Positions 24,711-33,546 of a DNA stretch of 64,000 bases are shown in pieces. The stretch comes from an uncultured Prevotella sp. GTDB lineage: Bacteria; Bacteroidota; Bacteroidia; Bacteroidales; Bacteroidaceae. Numbering within the stretch: the first letter of the stretch is position 1; every line of letters begins with the position of its first letter. The notes under the pieces are model-generated. The model was given only the letters and a program-made list of their open reading frames with translations. It did not search any database and was not told the DNA's origin. The translations under genes and the position numbers were made by a program. The DNA lies in the NCBI GenBank assembly GCA_900539625.1, contig UQCW01000005.1, positions 1 through 64,000 of the forward strand, read 5' to 3'.

Positions 24711-27641
24711 TCACTTTGTCAGGAAGGTGAGAATCGCCTTCATGGCTTGTTGTCGGACGTGGGCCGACGTGATGGTTTCAAATGGGAAGCCCATCACCAA
24801 AAGGCGATAGTCATTGCCAGGGTAGGCGATGCCTGCACTGCCTCCAGCGCCGTAGGCAAAAGCCGTGAAAGCCTTGGGGTCTGCTGGCACGAGCTTGTCG
24901 CAGTTTTGCAGCAAGTAGCCTTCTTTGTCGAAGGTTTTGCGGACGGGGAGCGAAAGGTTGAGGCCACGTACATAGTCGGTGGAATCGTTTGACGCCGTGC
25001 CTGCAAAATCAAATTTCAGGTAATTGCGTGCAAACGCCCTTTCGCTTTCCGTTTTCAGGTCGCTGCCGAGATAACAGCCGCTTAGGAGCATGTTGCCACC
25101 GCTTCGGAGATAGGCCGTCATGCGGTTGCGGACACTGGGCGGCAACGCTTTATAGGGGCGCAGATTCTGCGGTGCGTCGCGCTCCATGCCGCAGATATAA
25201 TCGAGCATATCGTAGTCTGCAGCGTCGACAGTGCCGTCGGTGAAAGCCTCCCGTGAAGCCGATACAAACGTGTAGTCTCCCGCTTTCGCAATGGCGGCGC
25301 CGTGGAGAGAGGGATAGTCAAACGTGTTGCCCATGACCTTCTTGCCAACCAGTTCCTTACCGCAGAAACCGAGGGCATGCGTTTCGTCGAGTCCTGCGGC
25401 ATTGCGATTGAAAATCTTTTGAGCTCCGGCAAACGCCGTTGTATATTCATAAGGCACGCCGAGGTCTTCGCGAAGGTCAAAGCCGAGGCTGTCGTGGCGT
25501 TCCACCCAGGCGGGACCGCTCAATCGTTCGAAACCGTTCACAATCAAGATGCGTTTGCTCCCGGCAGTGCCTCTGCGCAGTGTGAGCGTTTCCGAAGGGA
25601 AACTCTCGCCGCCTTGGTTGATGGCCGTCACTTTATAGCTATATTGCAAACCTTCGCTGACGGGCAGCAATACGCTTGTGTTCCCGTCAACAACCAGTCC
25701 GTTGTCGAAATCCTCGTCGCCGATTTTCGTGTAGACCACGTAGCCCGTCGGCGCAGCTTTCTCGCAGAGCGTGTCGGCCGTTGCCCGCCAACTCAGCAGG
25801 GCCTTGCCTTCCGGCGTGAGAGTGGCAGAAAAATGATGAACCGGCAACGGTTGCACCTCATAGTTTTTGATGCCGTGTTCATAGCAGACAAATTGCAGGA
25901 TGGATTTATACACTGCCCGCGACAAGGCAAATTTGAAGAGCGGGTCGTGCCCATATTTCATGTCGGCGAAATTCTGGTGAGAGAGCATTTCGAGAATGGC
26001 TGAAGGCACGTTCGGCGTTCGCGACTCCCCATAGTTGCGATCCCAGAGTTCGCGTCGTGTCCAAGGAATGTGGAAGAGGCGCGAGAGGTCGTCGGTCACG
26101 TTTGTCATCGTCATACCGATGAAATCCGAGGATGCTTGCCGCGAGAGCCCCGATGGGTACGTGGTGTTCTTTTCGTCGTCGACGGTGGTGCAGATACCCA
26201 GTGTGCCGTAGATGGAATTATCGTGGCGTATGCCAGCGTCACTGTGAACAGCCAGCGCCAGTTCGAAAGGCACCCCTTTCCCCGTTTTTCCCGGCATGTA
26301 GACACTGCCGCCGCCCAGATAATTGAGCAAGAAAGAGCGCGAACGGATGTCGTCGTTGTAGTCGTTTTGTCCGCAGTCCTTATTATATAGCGAGTCGGGC
26401 AGGCCGCTCCATTGTGCTTGATAGCGAGCCCCTTCGAGAAAACGCGGCAGTCCGCTCGTTCCGGCGTTGCCGCGCTCCGTCTGTCCCACACCGCCGCCAA
26501 ATCTCACGGCGTCGGCAGTCACCACGCCGCGTGATGAACTCTGATTGGTCAGAACGACCCTTCCTTCGCGGTTCTCCCCCTCGTCAAATTCAAACGAGCC
26601 GAGATACACCCACGTTCCGCCGCCCATCTGCTGGTTGACGCGGAATTGCGTTCGCCCTCCTTTGTGGTAGACAATGTAATGCGCGTCGCTAACGCTGTTG
26701 GGGCGTGAGGCATAGCTCACATAGACAGCGTAACGTCCCGTCTTGGGAATGCGTGGCGTCCAAGTGGCCTGTGCCAGACGAGAACGGCGGTTTGTGACCG
26801 CCACCTGCCTGCTCGTGCCAGAAGAAAACGGAAAAACACAGTCGTTCAGCAAGCCCGACGGCATGGCAAACCCCACGGAATCTGGCGTCGTCTGCCATGC
26901 GAAGTCCTCCTGCTCAATCTCCGTGTAGCTCCCCTGCCGTTTGGACGCATCGTTGTCAATCACGGCCTCAAACGTCTGCGTGTCGCGCTCGCGCCCCGTC
27001 GCCACCACAGCTCCAGCGTTTTCGAGCATCGGGATGAGGTAAGGGAAAACGAACGACTGCGTGAAGAGGTCTTCCGTCGTGCAGAAAATATACGGGCGCT
27101 GCCAGCGCCATTCCCCGTTATGGTAATAGCGTCCGTGGCTTGCGTTGATCATCAGGTGCCGACCGTTGAGGCCGCGCGTGATAGAAAACGGGCGCGAGGT
27201 GTTGGCCACCCACGGCGCCCCAGCATAATTGATGTTTCCCCACAGGCGCGTTTGGTCTTCGTTGCCTTCGCGCAGCATATTGGGGATATAGTCTTCAATG
27301 CGCCGCCCGTCGCCAGAGAGAATGCTCAGCTTATAGGTGTTGAACGGTTGCGGCAGACTCCGGCTGAGGTCCTTATAGATTCTTCCCACCGATTTAGGTG
27401 TGAACGGTTGCGAACAAAACGCCTCGTTGACGTAGACCGTGACGCTTCGTTCCTTCTCGTTGATTGCGCAACTGTCGCAGCGCATGGCTTCGCGCGGCAC
27501 GTAGCCTGGTAGACTGTAGGAAAGAAAATACTGACTGATAACCTCTTTTGCGGGGCTATAGCCAGTATGTTCTTGGGCAACGATGGGGGTGAATGAGCAG
27601 AGCCCTAAGGAAAGGGCTACACAGTATAGCTTTTTTCTCAT
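24711..27641 (-). CDS. Secreted amidase-like protein with inserted golvesin/Xly-type domain
   Basis: A 976-residue exported protein. Its signal peptide (1-23) ends in PIVAQE. MINASHGRYY (about 164-173) and TTEDLF (about 188-193) look like the first zinc-ligand half of an Amidase_3 fold. Residues about 290-385 (TWTPRIPKTGRYAVYVSY to VTADAVRFGG) form a golvesin/xanthan-lyase-CBD-like domain. LALAVHSDAGI and SAILEMLSHQNFADM then supply the second zinc His and the catalytic Glu. A FnIII-like domain and a C-terminal domain follow. Homologues are often labelled xanthan lyase. Peptidoglycan amidase activity is my inference. The start is the Met at 27641. A PlsC-like gene lies 168 bp upstream. Confidence 0.72.
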   Translation of the reverse strand: MRKKLYCVALSLGLCSFTPIVAQEHTGYSPAKEVISQYFLSYSLPGYVPREAMRCDSCAINEKERSVTVYVNEAFCSQPFTPKSVGRIYKDLSRSLPQPFNTYKLSILSGDGRRIEDYIPNMLREGNEDQTRLWGNINYAGAPWVANTSRPFSITRGLNGRHLMINASHGRYYHNGEWRWQRPYIFCTTEDLFTQSFVFPYLIPMLENAGAVVATGRERDTQTFEAVIDNDASKRQGSYTEIEQEDFAWQTTPDSVGFAMPSGLLNDCVFPFSSGTSRQVAVTNRRSRLAQATWTPRIPKTGRYAVYVSYASRPNSVSDAHYIVYHKGGRTQFRVNQQMGGGTWVYLGSFEFDEGENREGRVVLTNQSSSRGVVTADAVRFGGGVGQTERGNAGTSGLPRFLEGARYQAQWSGLPDSLYNKDCGQNDYNDDIRSRSFLLNYLGGGSVYMPGKTGKGVPFELALAVHSDAGIRHDNSIYGTLGICTTVDDEKNTTYPSGLSRQASSDFIGMTMTNVTDDLSRLFHIPWTRRELWDRNYGESRTPNVPSAILEMLSHQNFADMKYGHDPLFKFALSRAVYKSILQFVCYEHGIKNYEVQPLPVHHFSATLTPEGKALLSWRATADTLCEKAAPTGYVVYTKIGDEDFDNGLVVDGNTSVLLPVSEGLQYSYKVTAINQGGESFPSETLTLRRGTAGSKRILIVNGFERLSGPAWVERHDSLGFDLREDLGVPYEYTTAFAGAQKIFNRNAAGLDETHALGFCGKELVGKKVMGNTFDYPSLHGAAIAKAGDYTFVSASREAFTDGTVDAADYDMLDYICGMERDAPQNLRPYKALPPSVRNRMTAYLRSGGNMLLSGCYLGSDLKTESERAFARNYLKFDFAGTASNDSTDYVRGLNLSLPVRKTFDKEGYLLQNCDKLVPADPKAFTAFAYGAGGSAGIAYPGNDYRLLVMGFPFETITSAHVRQQAMKAILTFLTK

Positions 27642-27809
27642 TGCTTCGTTGAAAGCCTTTCGTCGCAAGTTGTCTGCGCGAAAGGAAATGTCATTGTAAT
27701 TGTTTGGGCGACGTCTTGAAAAACGTTCTGACGTCCCATGTGTTTCTTGCCGGATAACCCGTAACTCCTCAGGTAAACTTCTGTGTGTTCCCGTCGTTTC
27801 GGTCGGCAC

Positions 27810-28382
27810 TTATTTCTCGTTGGCAGACGGAATATCCTCCACTGCGAATTTGTCAGGATATTTTCCTTTGTACGGGCGGTAGTAATCCATGATGAGACGC
27901 ATGTCTGCGTCAACGTCGCCCGAAGGCATAATCGTCTTGTTGCAGATGACCGTTTTATTGTCGTAGTCGATGGCGTAGAGCATGATGGGCAGTTTCGCTT
28001 TGAGGGCGATGAAATAGAATCCCCTCTTCCAGGTCGTCACGAGCGAGCGTGTGCCTTCAGGCGTCACGGCCAGTTCAAAGCGGTCCATGCTTTTTGCCTT
28101 TTCGGCCAATTGGTCCGTCAGGCTCGTTTTCTTGTTTCTTGTTACGGCAATGCCTCCCATTCGGCGGAAGATGCAGCCCAGCGGCCAGAAAAACCATTCC
28201 TTCTTCATCAAGAAGCCAGCTTTGCGCCCGATGGCGTGGTAATAGAGTTCAGCGATGATGAAATCCCAGTTGCTCGTATGTGGCGCCACGCAGATGATAC
28301 ATTTGTCGTGGTGCGGAACAGTGACATTCACCTTCCATCCGAGTACTTTATAAAAGAGAGTGCGGCTGATTAGATGCGACAT
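27810..28382 (-). CDS. PlsC-like 1-acylglycerol-3-phosphate acyltransferase family protein
   Basis: A 190-residue member of the lysophosphatidate acyltransferase superfamily. The catalytic HX4D motif is HTSNWD (about 35-40) and the phosphate-binding motif is PEGTRS (about 109-114). It is shorter than true PlsC (about 240 residues) and lacks a strong N-terminal membrane helix, so it may acylate another lipid. It is on the same strand as the amidase-like gene and probably shares a transcript. It starts 40 bp after a TAATGGTGAAAG-family palindrome. Confidence 0.85.
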   Translation of the reverse strand: MSHLISRTLFYKVLGWKVNVTVPHHDKCIICVAPHTSNWDFIIAELYYHAIGRKAGFLMKKEWFFWPLGCIFRRMGGIAVTRNKKTSLTDQLAEKAKSMDRFELAVTPEGTRSLVTTWKRGFYFIALKAKLPIMLYAIDYDNKTVICNKTIMPSGDVDADMRLIMDYYRPYKGKYPDKFAVEDIPSANEK

Positions 28383-28425
28383 TAGTGGGTGTTTTACGTG
28401 TTACGGCTGAAGGGTATCGGAACTT

Positions 28426-28466
28426 AGTAATGGCAAAATTTGTCAACTTATTCTTTCACCATTACT
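28426..28466. repeat. TAATGGTGAAAG-family palindrome
   Basis: AGTAATGG (28426-28433) and CCATTACT (28459-28466) flank TCAACTTATTCTTTCA. The right half matches the 2393 copy in reverse. Confidence 0.65.
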
Positions 28467-28550
28467 TACGTCAGAAATTTGAAACCCCTCTAAAAAGAGA
28501 CATCGGACACCTACGTCAGTAAGCACCCAATGCCTCAATTATACATAAAG

Positions 28551-28814
28551 TCAGGCTTCAACGATGCGATTGCTCAAATCGTTGACCTTCTGTGTGAATT
28601 CGTCACGGAGCTTCTTGAAGAACTTCTTCTCTTCGCCCTTTTCCACGTGGCTCAGTCTTGCCACGAAGTCACTGTGCAACGCCAGCACTTCAACCATCAG
28701 GCCTTGCAGTTTTTCGCTGTCGCCCTGTCCGATGTGTGCCAATGCTACGCAGTCGGCAAAAAGTTCGCCAGTAACAATCTTAATGCTCTTCTTCAGTCGT
28801 TTGCGGTTTGCCAT
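28551..28814 (-). CDS. Conserved small helical protein of unknown function
   Basis: An 87-residue cytoplasmic protein, rich in Lys and Glu, predicted all-helical, with no membrane segment or known motif. It begins MANRKRLKKSIKIVTGELFA and contains EKGEEKKFFKKLRDEF. I recall similar short proteins in Prevotella and Bacteroides but know no function. It is downstream of the kor operon on the same strand (118-bp gap), so it may be its last gene or an independent unit. Confidence 0.7.
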   Translation of the reverse strand: MANRKRLKKSIKIVTGELFADCVALAHIGQGDSEKLQGLMVEVLALHSDFVARLSHVEKGEEKKFFKKLRDEFTQKVNDLSNRIVEA

Positions 28815-28932
28815 AATATGATACGTTTAAGTGTTATTGAATGGCGGTGTGGCTTCAGACCCTCCGCCTTGATTGCTTATTGTTGGTCCTTTCGTGGAAA
28901 CGTCCTGCCGATTCCTGCAGAAACCTTTCCCC

Positions 28933-29472
28933 TTATTTGCTGATGATTTCCATGCCCTTCAAGATGGCCTGCTCGTTGAGCGGCAGCAAGTCGTGGTGGC
29001 GTTCAGGCAAGGTCTTTTTCAGAGCCTTCATCACGCTTTCAAGACTCACGATGGGGTGGATTTTCAACAGTCCGCCGAGCACAAACATGTTGAAGCACTT
29101 CATCATCTTCATTTCGGCGGCAGTTTCCATCGCCGGGATGTGGTAAGCCTCAATGTCTTCGCGCGTTGGTTTGTCGAGAATGCCGAAGCTGTCGTAGATG
29201 ATGTCGCCCCCGACCTTCACCTTCGGTTGGAACTTGTCGAGCGAAGGTTGGTTGAGCACGATGGCCGTGTCGTATTTGCTCAGAATCGGCGAAGAAATCT
29301 TTTCGTCGCTGACAATGACCGTCACGTTGGCCGTTCCGCCTCGCTGTTCAGGGCCGTAGGCCGGCATCCACGTCACTTCCTTGCCTTCCATCAGTCCGGC
29401 ATAGGCCAAAATCTTGCCCATAGAGAGAACGCCTTGACCGCCAAATCCCGATATGATTATTTCCTGTTTCAT
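28933..29472 (-). CDS. korC: 2-oxoacid:ferredoxin oxidoreductase gamma subunit
   Basis: A 179-residue subunit of a CoA-acylating 2-oxoacid oxidoreductase, most likely 2-oxoglutarate:ferredoxin oxidoreductase. The N-terminal GFGGQGVLSMGKILA and MPAYGPEQRGGTANVTVIVS are the gamma-subunit signatures. It is the last catalytic gene of the operon TPR-korD-korA-TM-korB-korC. The 187-bp spacer from korB is unusually long for one complex. Confidence 0.9.
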   Translation of the reverse strand: MKQEIIISGFGGQGVLSMGKILAYAGLMEGKEVTWMPAYGPEQRGGTANVTVIVSDEKISSPILSKYDTAIVLNQPSLDKFQPKVKVGGDIIYDSFGILDKPTREDIEAYHIPAMETAAEMKMMKCFNMFVLGGLLKIHPIVSLESVMKALKKTLPERHHDLLPLNEQAILKGMEIISK

Positions 29473-29659
29473 TGTGGAATGTCTTTTGATGCCCGGGAGC
29501 GTTGTGCAAGCATTTGCCAGTCAGTCAGGCCCAGAAGAGCGGGCCCTGTTGCGGCAGAAAGCGTCAATATCCGCTTAGAGCCTTTTTGCTTCTTGGCAAC
29601 TGTCGTTTGCAGAAAAACTCCCGTGGTTGGTTAAAGAGTTGAGAGGTGTGCAGCCCCTC

Positions 29660-30463
29660 TTATTGGGCGCAGGCGTCCTTCAGGTCGCCAATGTGGTAGA
29701 AGTCGAGCATGTGTTGCGCCATCCATTCGTTGGCTTTCACTGGAGACATCTTCCATCCGGAAGAGCAAGTGCCGACAATTTCAATCAAGTTGGACCCTTT
29801 GCCCGCCATTGAATTTTCAAACGCATGGCGGATGGCCTTCTTCGCCTTTCGGATGGCCGCCACGTTGTGGACGCTTTGGCGCGACACATAAGCCGTGCCT
29901 TCCAGCTGTGCAGCGATTTCCGTTATTTTGATGGGGTAGCCATGAATGTCCGCCTGTCGTCCGTAAGGGCAAGTGGCCGTTTTCATTCCCATCAGCGTGG
30001 TCGGCGCCATCTGTCCGCCAGTCATGCCGTAGATGGCGTTGTTGACAAAGATGATCGTGATGTTGTCGCCACGGTTCAAGGCGTGGATGGTTTCAGCCGT
30101 GCCGATGCAGGCCAAGTCGCCGTCGCCCTGATAGGTAAACACCAGGCGGTCGGGCCAGAGGCGCTTGCTGGCGCAGGCCAAGGCAGGAGCGCGTCCGTGG
30201 GCGGCCTCTTGCCAGTCGATGTCAAGGTAGCGGTAGGCAAAGACGGCGCATCCCACCGGACTGATGCCGATGGTTTTGTCTTCCATGCCCATTTCGGCAA
30301 TCACTTCGGCAATCAGCTTGTGCACAACGCCGTGTGAGCAGCCAGGACAATAGTGCATGTTGACATCGTTCATGAGTTCTGGCTTCTTGTAAACCAGTTC
30401 TCCCGACTGGATGATCTCGTTTCTCAAGGAAACGCTCTCTTCCGGATTATTTGATTCGCTCAT
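29660..30463 (-). CDS. korB: 2-oxoacid:ferredoxin oxidoreductase beta subunit
   Basis: A 267-residue thiamine-diphosphate subunit. HYCPGCSHGVVHK holds the conserved Cys region, and QGDGDLACIG is the TPP/Mg motif, followed by NNAIYGMTGGQMAPTT. I chose the Met at 30463 (MSESNN). With korA it decarboxylates 2-oxoglutarate or another 2-oxoacid to the acyl-CoA and passes electrons to ferredoxin (korD). An anaerobe with an incomplete oxidative TCA cycle can also run it in reverse. Confidence 0.93.
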   Translation of the reverse strand: MSESNNPEESVSLRNEIIQSGELVYKKPELMNDVNMHYCPGCSHGVVHKLIAEVIAEMGMEDKTIGISPVGCAVFAYRYLDIDWQEAAHGRAPALACASKRLWPDRLVFTYQGDGDLACIGTAETIHALNRGDNITIIFVNNAIYGMTGGQMAPTTLMGMKTATCPYGRQADIHGYPIKITEIAAQLEGTAYVSRQSVHNVAAIRKAKKAIRHAFENSMAGKGSNLIEIVGTCSSGWKMSPVKANEWMAQHMLDFYHIGDLKDACAQ

Positions 30464-30632
30464 ATCAATACAATTATTATGGTGGAACACCTCACAATTC
30501 TTTCGAGAAACCGCGTGGAAATGCCGAGAAGACAACTGCCGCCGATGGGCGGCTTTTCGTTGTTTCCATGCCACGGCGCGGGCGTTGCCCCGCTGCGGCC
30601 CATTGGCCTTTCCCGTTTTCTGTTTTCTTCCG

Positions 30633-30995
30633 TCACTTCCCTTCTTCCTGCTTGCAGGCTTCCGAGCCGTCAGCCTCCTTTGCTCCGTTTTCAGCGGCAG
30701 AAACGCTTCTGCGCGTGTTGAGCTTCGAGACGTTCGGTCGTTTCAGCATATCAGGAATGCGCATCACCGCATCAATCATCTTGATGAACACGGCCACCAA
30801 AGCCAGAGCGTAACACCATGTGGGCGAAGTGGCCCCCGTCCACGAAACCCCAAGGCCAATCATGGCGATGGCGGCCAGCAGGATAAACGTGCCGTTGATG
30901 ATGTTTCGATAGAAGAGGCGCTGGTTTGGTCTGTGGCGCTCCTTTTCCCTTTCGGGGTGTTTCAGGCGTTCGAGAATATCGTCAGATTCAGACAT
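30633..30995 (-). CDS. Small two-helix membrane protein in the kor operon
   Basis: A 120-residue protein with two hydrophobic segments, GTFILLAAIAMIGLGVSW (about 36-53) and WCYALALVAVFIKMIDAVM (about 60-78). The ends are charged and the C-terminus is Lys/Glu-rich. It has no recognised domain. Its place between korA and korB suggests it is tied to the enzyme, perhaps as a membrane anchor, but that is inference from position only. Confidence 0.75.
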   Translation of the reverse strand: MSESDDILERLKHPEREKERHRPNQRLFYRNIINGTFILLAAIAMIGLGVSWTGATSPTWCYALALVAVFIKMIDAVMRIPDMLKRPNVSKLNTRRSVSAAENGAKEADGSEACKQEEGK

Positions 30996-31025
30996 GTGTT
31001 TCTGTTGTGAGAGTTTCTTGTTATC

Positions 31026-32111
31026 TTACTTCGCTTGCAGTTTTTTGAGAGCCTCGATAATTTCGTCGGGGTCAGGCACGATGCCGCCCAGTCTGCCGAA
31101 GTGGTCAACCGGAATGCGGCCTTCAACGGCAGCTCTGACGTCGAACACCATTTGCCCGGCATTGATTTCCACCGTCAGTATGCCCTTCGTTCGGCCAGAT
31201 AGTTCGGCAATCTCCTTCGTTGGGAACGGCCACAGCGTGATCGGGCGGAACAATCCCACCTTGATGCCCTGCTTGCGTGCCATCTCCATCGCTTTCTGGG
31301 AAATGCGTGCTGCCGATCCGAAGGCCACGATCACGTAGTCAGCGTCTTCGCAGTTCGTCGTTTCATATCTCACCTCGTTTTTCTCAATCTCGGCATATTT
31401 GGCCTGCAAGTGCAGGTTTTTCTTTTCCATCACGGCCGGGTCGAGCTCCAACGACGTGATGATGTTGGGCTTGCGGCCCTTCAATCCGTGTCCGTTGGCA
31501 GCCCAAGGACATTCCTTGGCGATTTCCTCCTCCGTGCGGCGCGGTTTGAATGGAGGCAACACCACGCGTTCCATCATCTGTCCGATGACACCGTCAGAGA
31601 GAATCATCGTTGGGTTGCGGTATTTGAAGGCCAGGGAGAAGGCAAGGTCAACGAAATCAGCCATTTCCTGCACCGAGTTGGGTGCCAGAACAATCACGTT
31701 GTAGTCGCCGTTGCCGCCGCCTCTCGTCGCTTGGTTATAGTCGCTCTGCGAGGGCTGTATGGTGCCCAGTCCAGGGCCGCCTCGCTGCACGTTGACAATC
31801 AGTCCCGGCACTTCCGCGCCAGCCATATAGCTGATGCCTTCCTGCATTAGGGCGATGCCTACGCTCGACGATGAGGTCATCACGCGTTTTCCCGTGCCTC
31901 CTCCGCCATAGAGCATGTTGATGGAGGCCACTTCGCTTTCAGCCTGCAACACCACCATGCCCGTCGTTTCCCAAGGCTTGAGGGCAGCCAGTGTTTCCAG
32001 CACCTCGCTCTGCGGGGTGATGGGGTAGCCGAAATATCCGTCGCATCCGCAGCGGATGGCTGCATGGGCTATCGCTTCGTTGCCTTTCAGTAAAAGAACT
32101 TCGTTTTCCAT
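31026..32111 (-). CDS. korA: 2-oxoacid:ferredoxin oxidoreductase alpha subunit
   Basis: A 361-residue alpha subunit with a pyrimidine-binding domain (GNEAIAHAAIRCGCDGYFGYPITPQSE without the gamma fusion) and the middle domain VNVQRGGPGLGTIQPSQSDYNQATRGG, which matches 2-oxoglutarate-type enzymes. I chose the Met at 32111 (MENEVLLLKG); the longer frame is a GC-rich spacer. The gene lies 30 bp before the two-helix membrane gene. The 217-bp spacer upstream to korD is unusually long. Confidence 0.93.
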   Translation of the reverse strand: MENEVLLLKGNEAIAHAAIRCGCDGYFGYPITPQSEVLETLAALKPWETTGMVVLQAESEVASINMLYGGGGTGKRVMTSSSSVGIALMQEGISYMAGAEVPGLIVNVQRGGPGLGTIQPSQSDYNQATRGGGNGDYNVIVLAPNSVQEMADFVDLAFSLAFKYRNPTMILSDGVIGQMMERVVLPPFKPRRTEEEIAKECPWAANGHGLKGRKPNIITSLELDPAVMEKKNLHLQAKYAEIEKNEVRYETTNCEDADYVIVAFGSAARISQKAMEMARKQGIKVGLFRPITLWPFPTKEIAELSGRTKGILTVEINAGQMVFDVRAAVEGRIPVDHFGRLGGIVPDPDEIIEALKKLQAK

Positions 32112-32328
32112 TTTCAATATCGTGTAACACCTTTCCGCCCGACCTTTGTTTCCTGGCCATGACGCCCCTGCTTCTTCAGCGGGCAGCGCCTTTTCGGGCC
32201 AGAACCCTCCATGTCCCGACGGAAATCCCTGTATGACCGATGGCCAGAAGCGTTGGAGCCTGGTGGCGTTGTGGTTCAACCGCTCCTTCGCTCAAATTTC
32301 GTTCCTGTCGTCGGCTTTCAGGATGTCA

Positions 32329-32556
32329 TTAATCCATTTTCTTCTTGTAAACCGTGATGCAGGCATCCGGGCAGACAATCGCACACGATGCGCATCCGAT
32401 GCAGGCATCGGCCACATCATGGCAATAGACATATCCTCTGTGGTTCACTTCGTTGGTTGTAAGTGCCAGCGTATGTGTCGGGCAAGCCACGACACACAGG
32501 TTGCATCCTTTGCAACGTTCTTCGTCAACGACGATGGCTCCTTTTATTTTGCTCAT
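32329..32556 (-). CDS. korD: 2[4Fe-4S] ferredoxin subunit of the kor complex
   Basis: A 75-residue protein with two CxxCxxCxxxCP-type clusters, CKGCNLCVVACP and CIGCASCAIVCP. It carries electrons for the oxidoreductase encoded downstream. I chose the Met at 32556 (MSKIKGAIVV). It lies 144 bp after the TPR gene. Confidence 0.92.
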   Translation of the reverse strand: MSKIKGAIVVDEERCKGCNLCVVACPTHTLALTTNEVNHRGYVYCHDVADACIGCASCAIVCPDACITVYKKKMD

Positions 32557-32700
32557 AGTAAGTAACAGTTCAGGAATATATTTAAGTGGTTCGTCTGAAT
32601 TACTTCCGAATCGCTGTGGCGGCATCCGTTGCCCCCTCTTTCCTTGCCCGGCGCAAAACGTCTGGCAGATGAGGCGAAAACTTTTTCCGCATCGTTTGCA

Positions 32701-32973
32701 TCAAGGATTATAGAGGTCCTTGTTGTAGAAAGCCATGATTTGGTCGATCATGCGTCCTGCCTCCACGGCAGGGCCTTCCGGGTTGATTTCCGCCGCCTTT
32801 CTGTAGGCGTTCATGGCCTCCTTCCGCAATCCTTGTTTCATGTAAGCGTTTCCCATGAGATAAAGCAGCTGGGCGTCGTTGTCTCCCCCCATGCTTTCAC
32901 GCGCTGCAGCAACGGCTTCTTCAACGAATCCGTCGGCAATCATTTTCTTTATTTGCTCATAGGTTTCTTCCAT
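32701..32973 (-). CDS. Small TPR protein heading the kor operon
   Basis: A 90-residue soluble protein with one clear TPR unit (AQLLYLMGNAYMKQGLRKEAMNAYRKAAEINP) and a degenerate second. I chose the Met at 32973 (MEETYE) because the -7 element at 32994-33001 would put the transcript start near 32986. An in-frame Met at 32985 gives 94 residues. Its link to kor is positional; it could be an assembly factor. Confidence 0.78.
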   Translation of the reverse strand: MEETYEQIKKMIADGFVEEAVAAARESMGGDNDAQLLYLMGNAYMKQGLRKEAMNAYRKAAEINPEGPAVEAGRMIDQIMAFYNKDLYNP

Positions 32974-32993
32974 GTCATTTCGCAATTGTCTTA

Positions 32994-33001
32994 CAAAGGT
33001 A
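32994..33001 (-). promoter_or_regulatory. -7 element of the kor operon
   Basis: On the minus strand TACCTTTG fits TAnnTTTG, just before the TPR gene. No good -33 element is seen. Confidence 0.55.
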
Positions 33002-33546
33002 GGGCATTTTCCAAGGTAACGTCGCTTGCCCCGCGTAAAACTTTGAATAAAGATGGGTTAATAATTACAAAAACGGATTACTCCTATGCCTAATCTTTTT
33101 ATTTTTAGAAGGTTATTAAATGCGGAATAATTGTTGCAAATGAAACAATGGAAGGAGTGCGCACCTTCGATGTATGTGCTAAAATGCACAAATAGTATTC
33201 TTTTGTGCTTAATCCTGCTTCCGAAAATGCCAATCCTCCGTGTTTTTCCGTTGCAAAAGAAAAACGCTTTCCTGCAAACCTATGGCCAAACAAACAGCTC
33301 GCAAACCCGATAGAACATTTCAAATGTAAATATAATTCTGACCACTTACTTATAAAAATAATTATAAACACCTACTTATACCCCCAGCGGCGGCGTGGCA
33401 TAAAACATCCGCGGAAGCACCAATTTCTCGCGAAATTGAAATACCTTTGCAGGCAAAACGCGGCGGGCGGACGCACATGTCGGAAACTTTGGCATGTGCG
33501 TCCGCGCCCCATTGCTTTGCATCACTCCTTTAATAACTACACTTAC
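33002..33546 (+). promoter_or_regulatory. Intergenic region with hairpin leader of the methyltransferase gene
   Basis: No gene is called; the open frame from 33205 lacks homology before 33547. A TACCTTTG element lies at 33442-33449. The 13-bp stem GCGGACGCACATG (33467-33479) with its partner CATGTGCGTCCGC (33493-33505) sits in the leader, 42 bp before the start codon. It has no T-run, so it is probably not a terminator. Confidence 0.6.

Noticed and set aside
24711..27641. Xanthan lyase
   Set aside because: The name comes from a shared golvesin-like domain. No polysaccharide lyase catalytic domain is visible, whereas amidase-like zinc motifs are.
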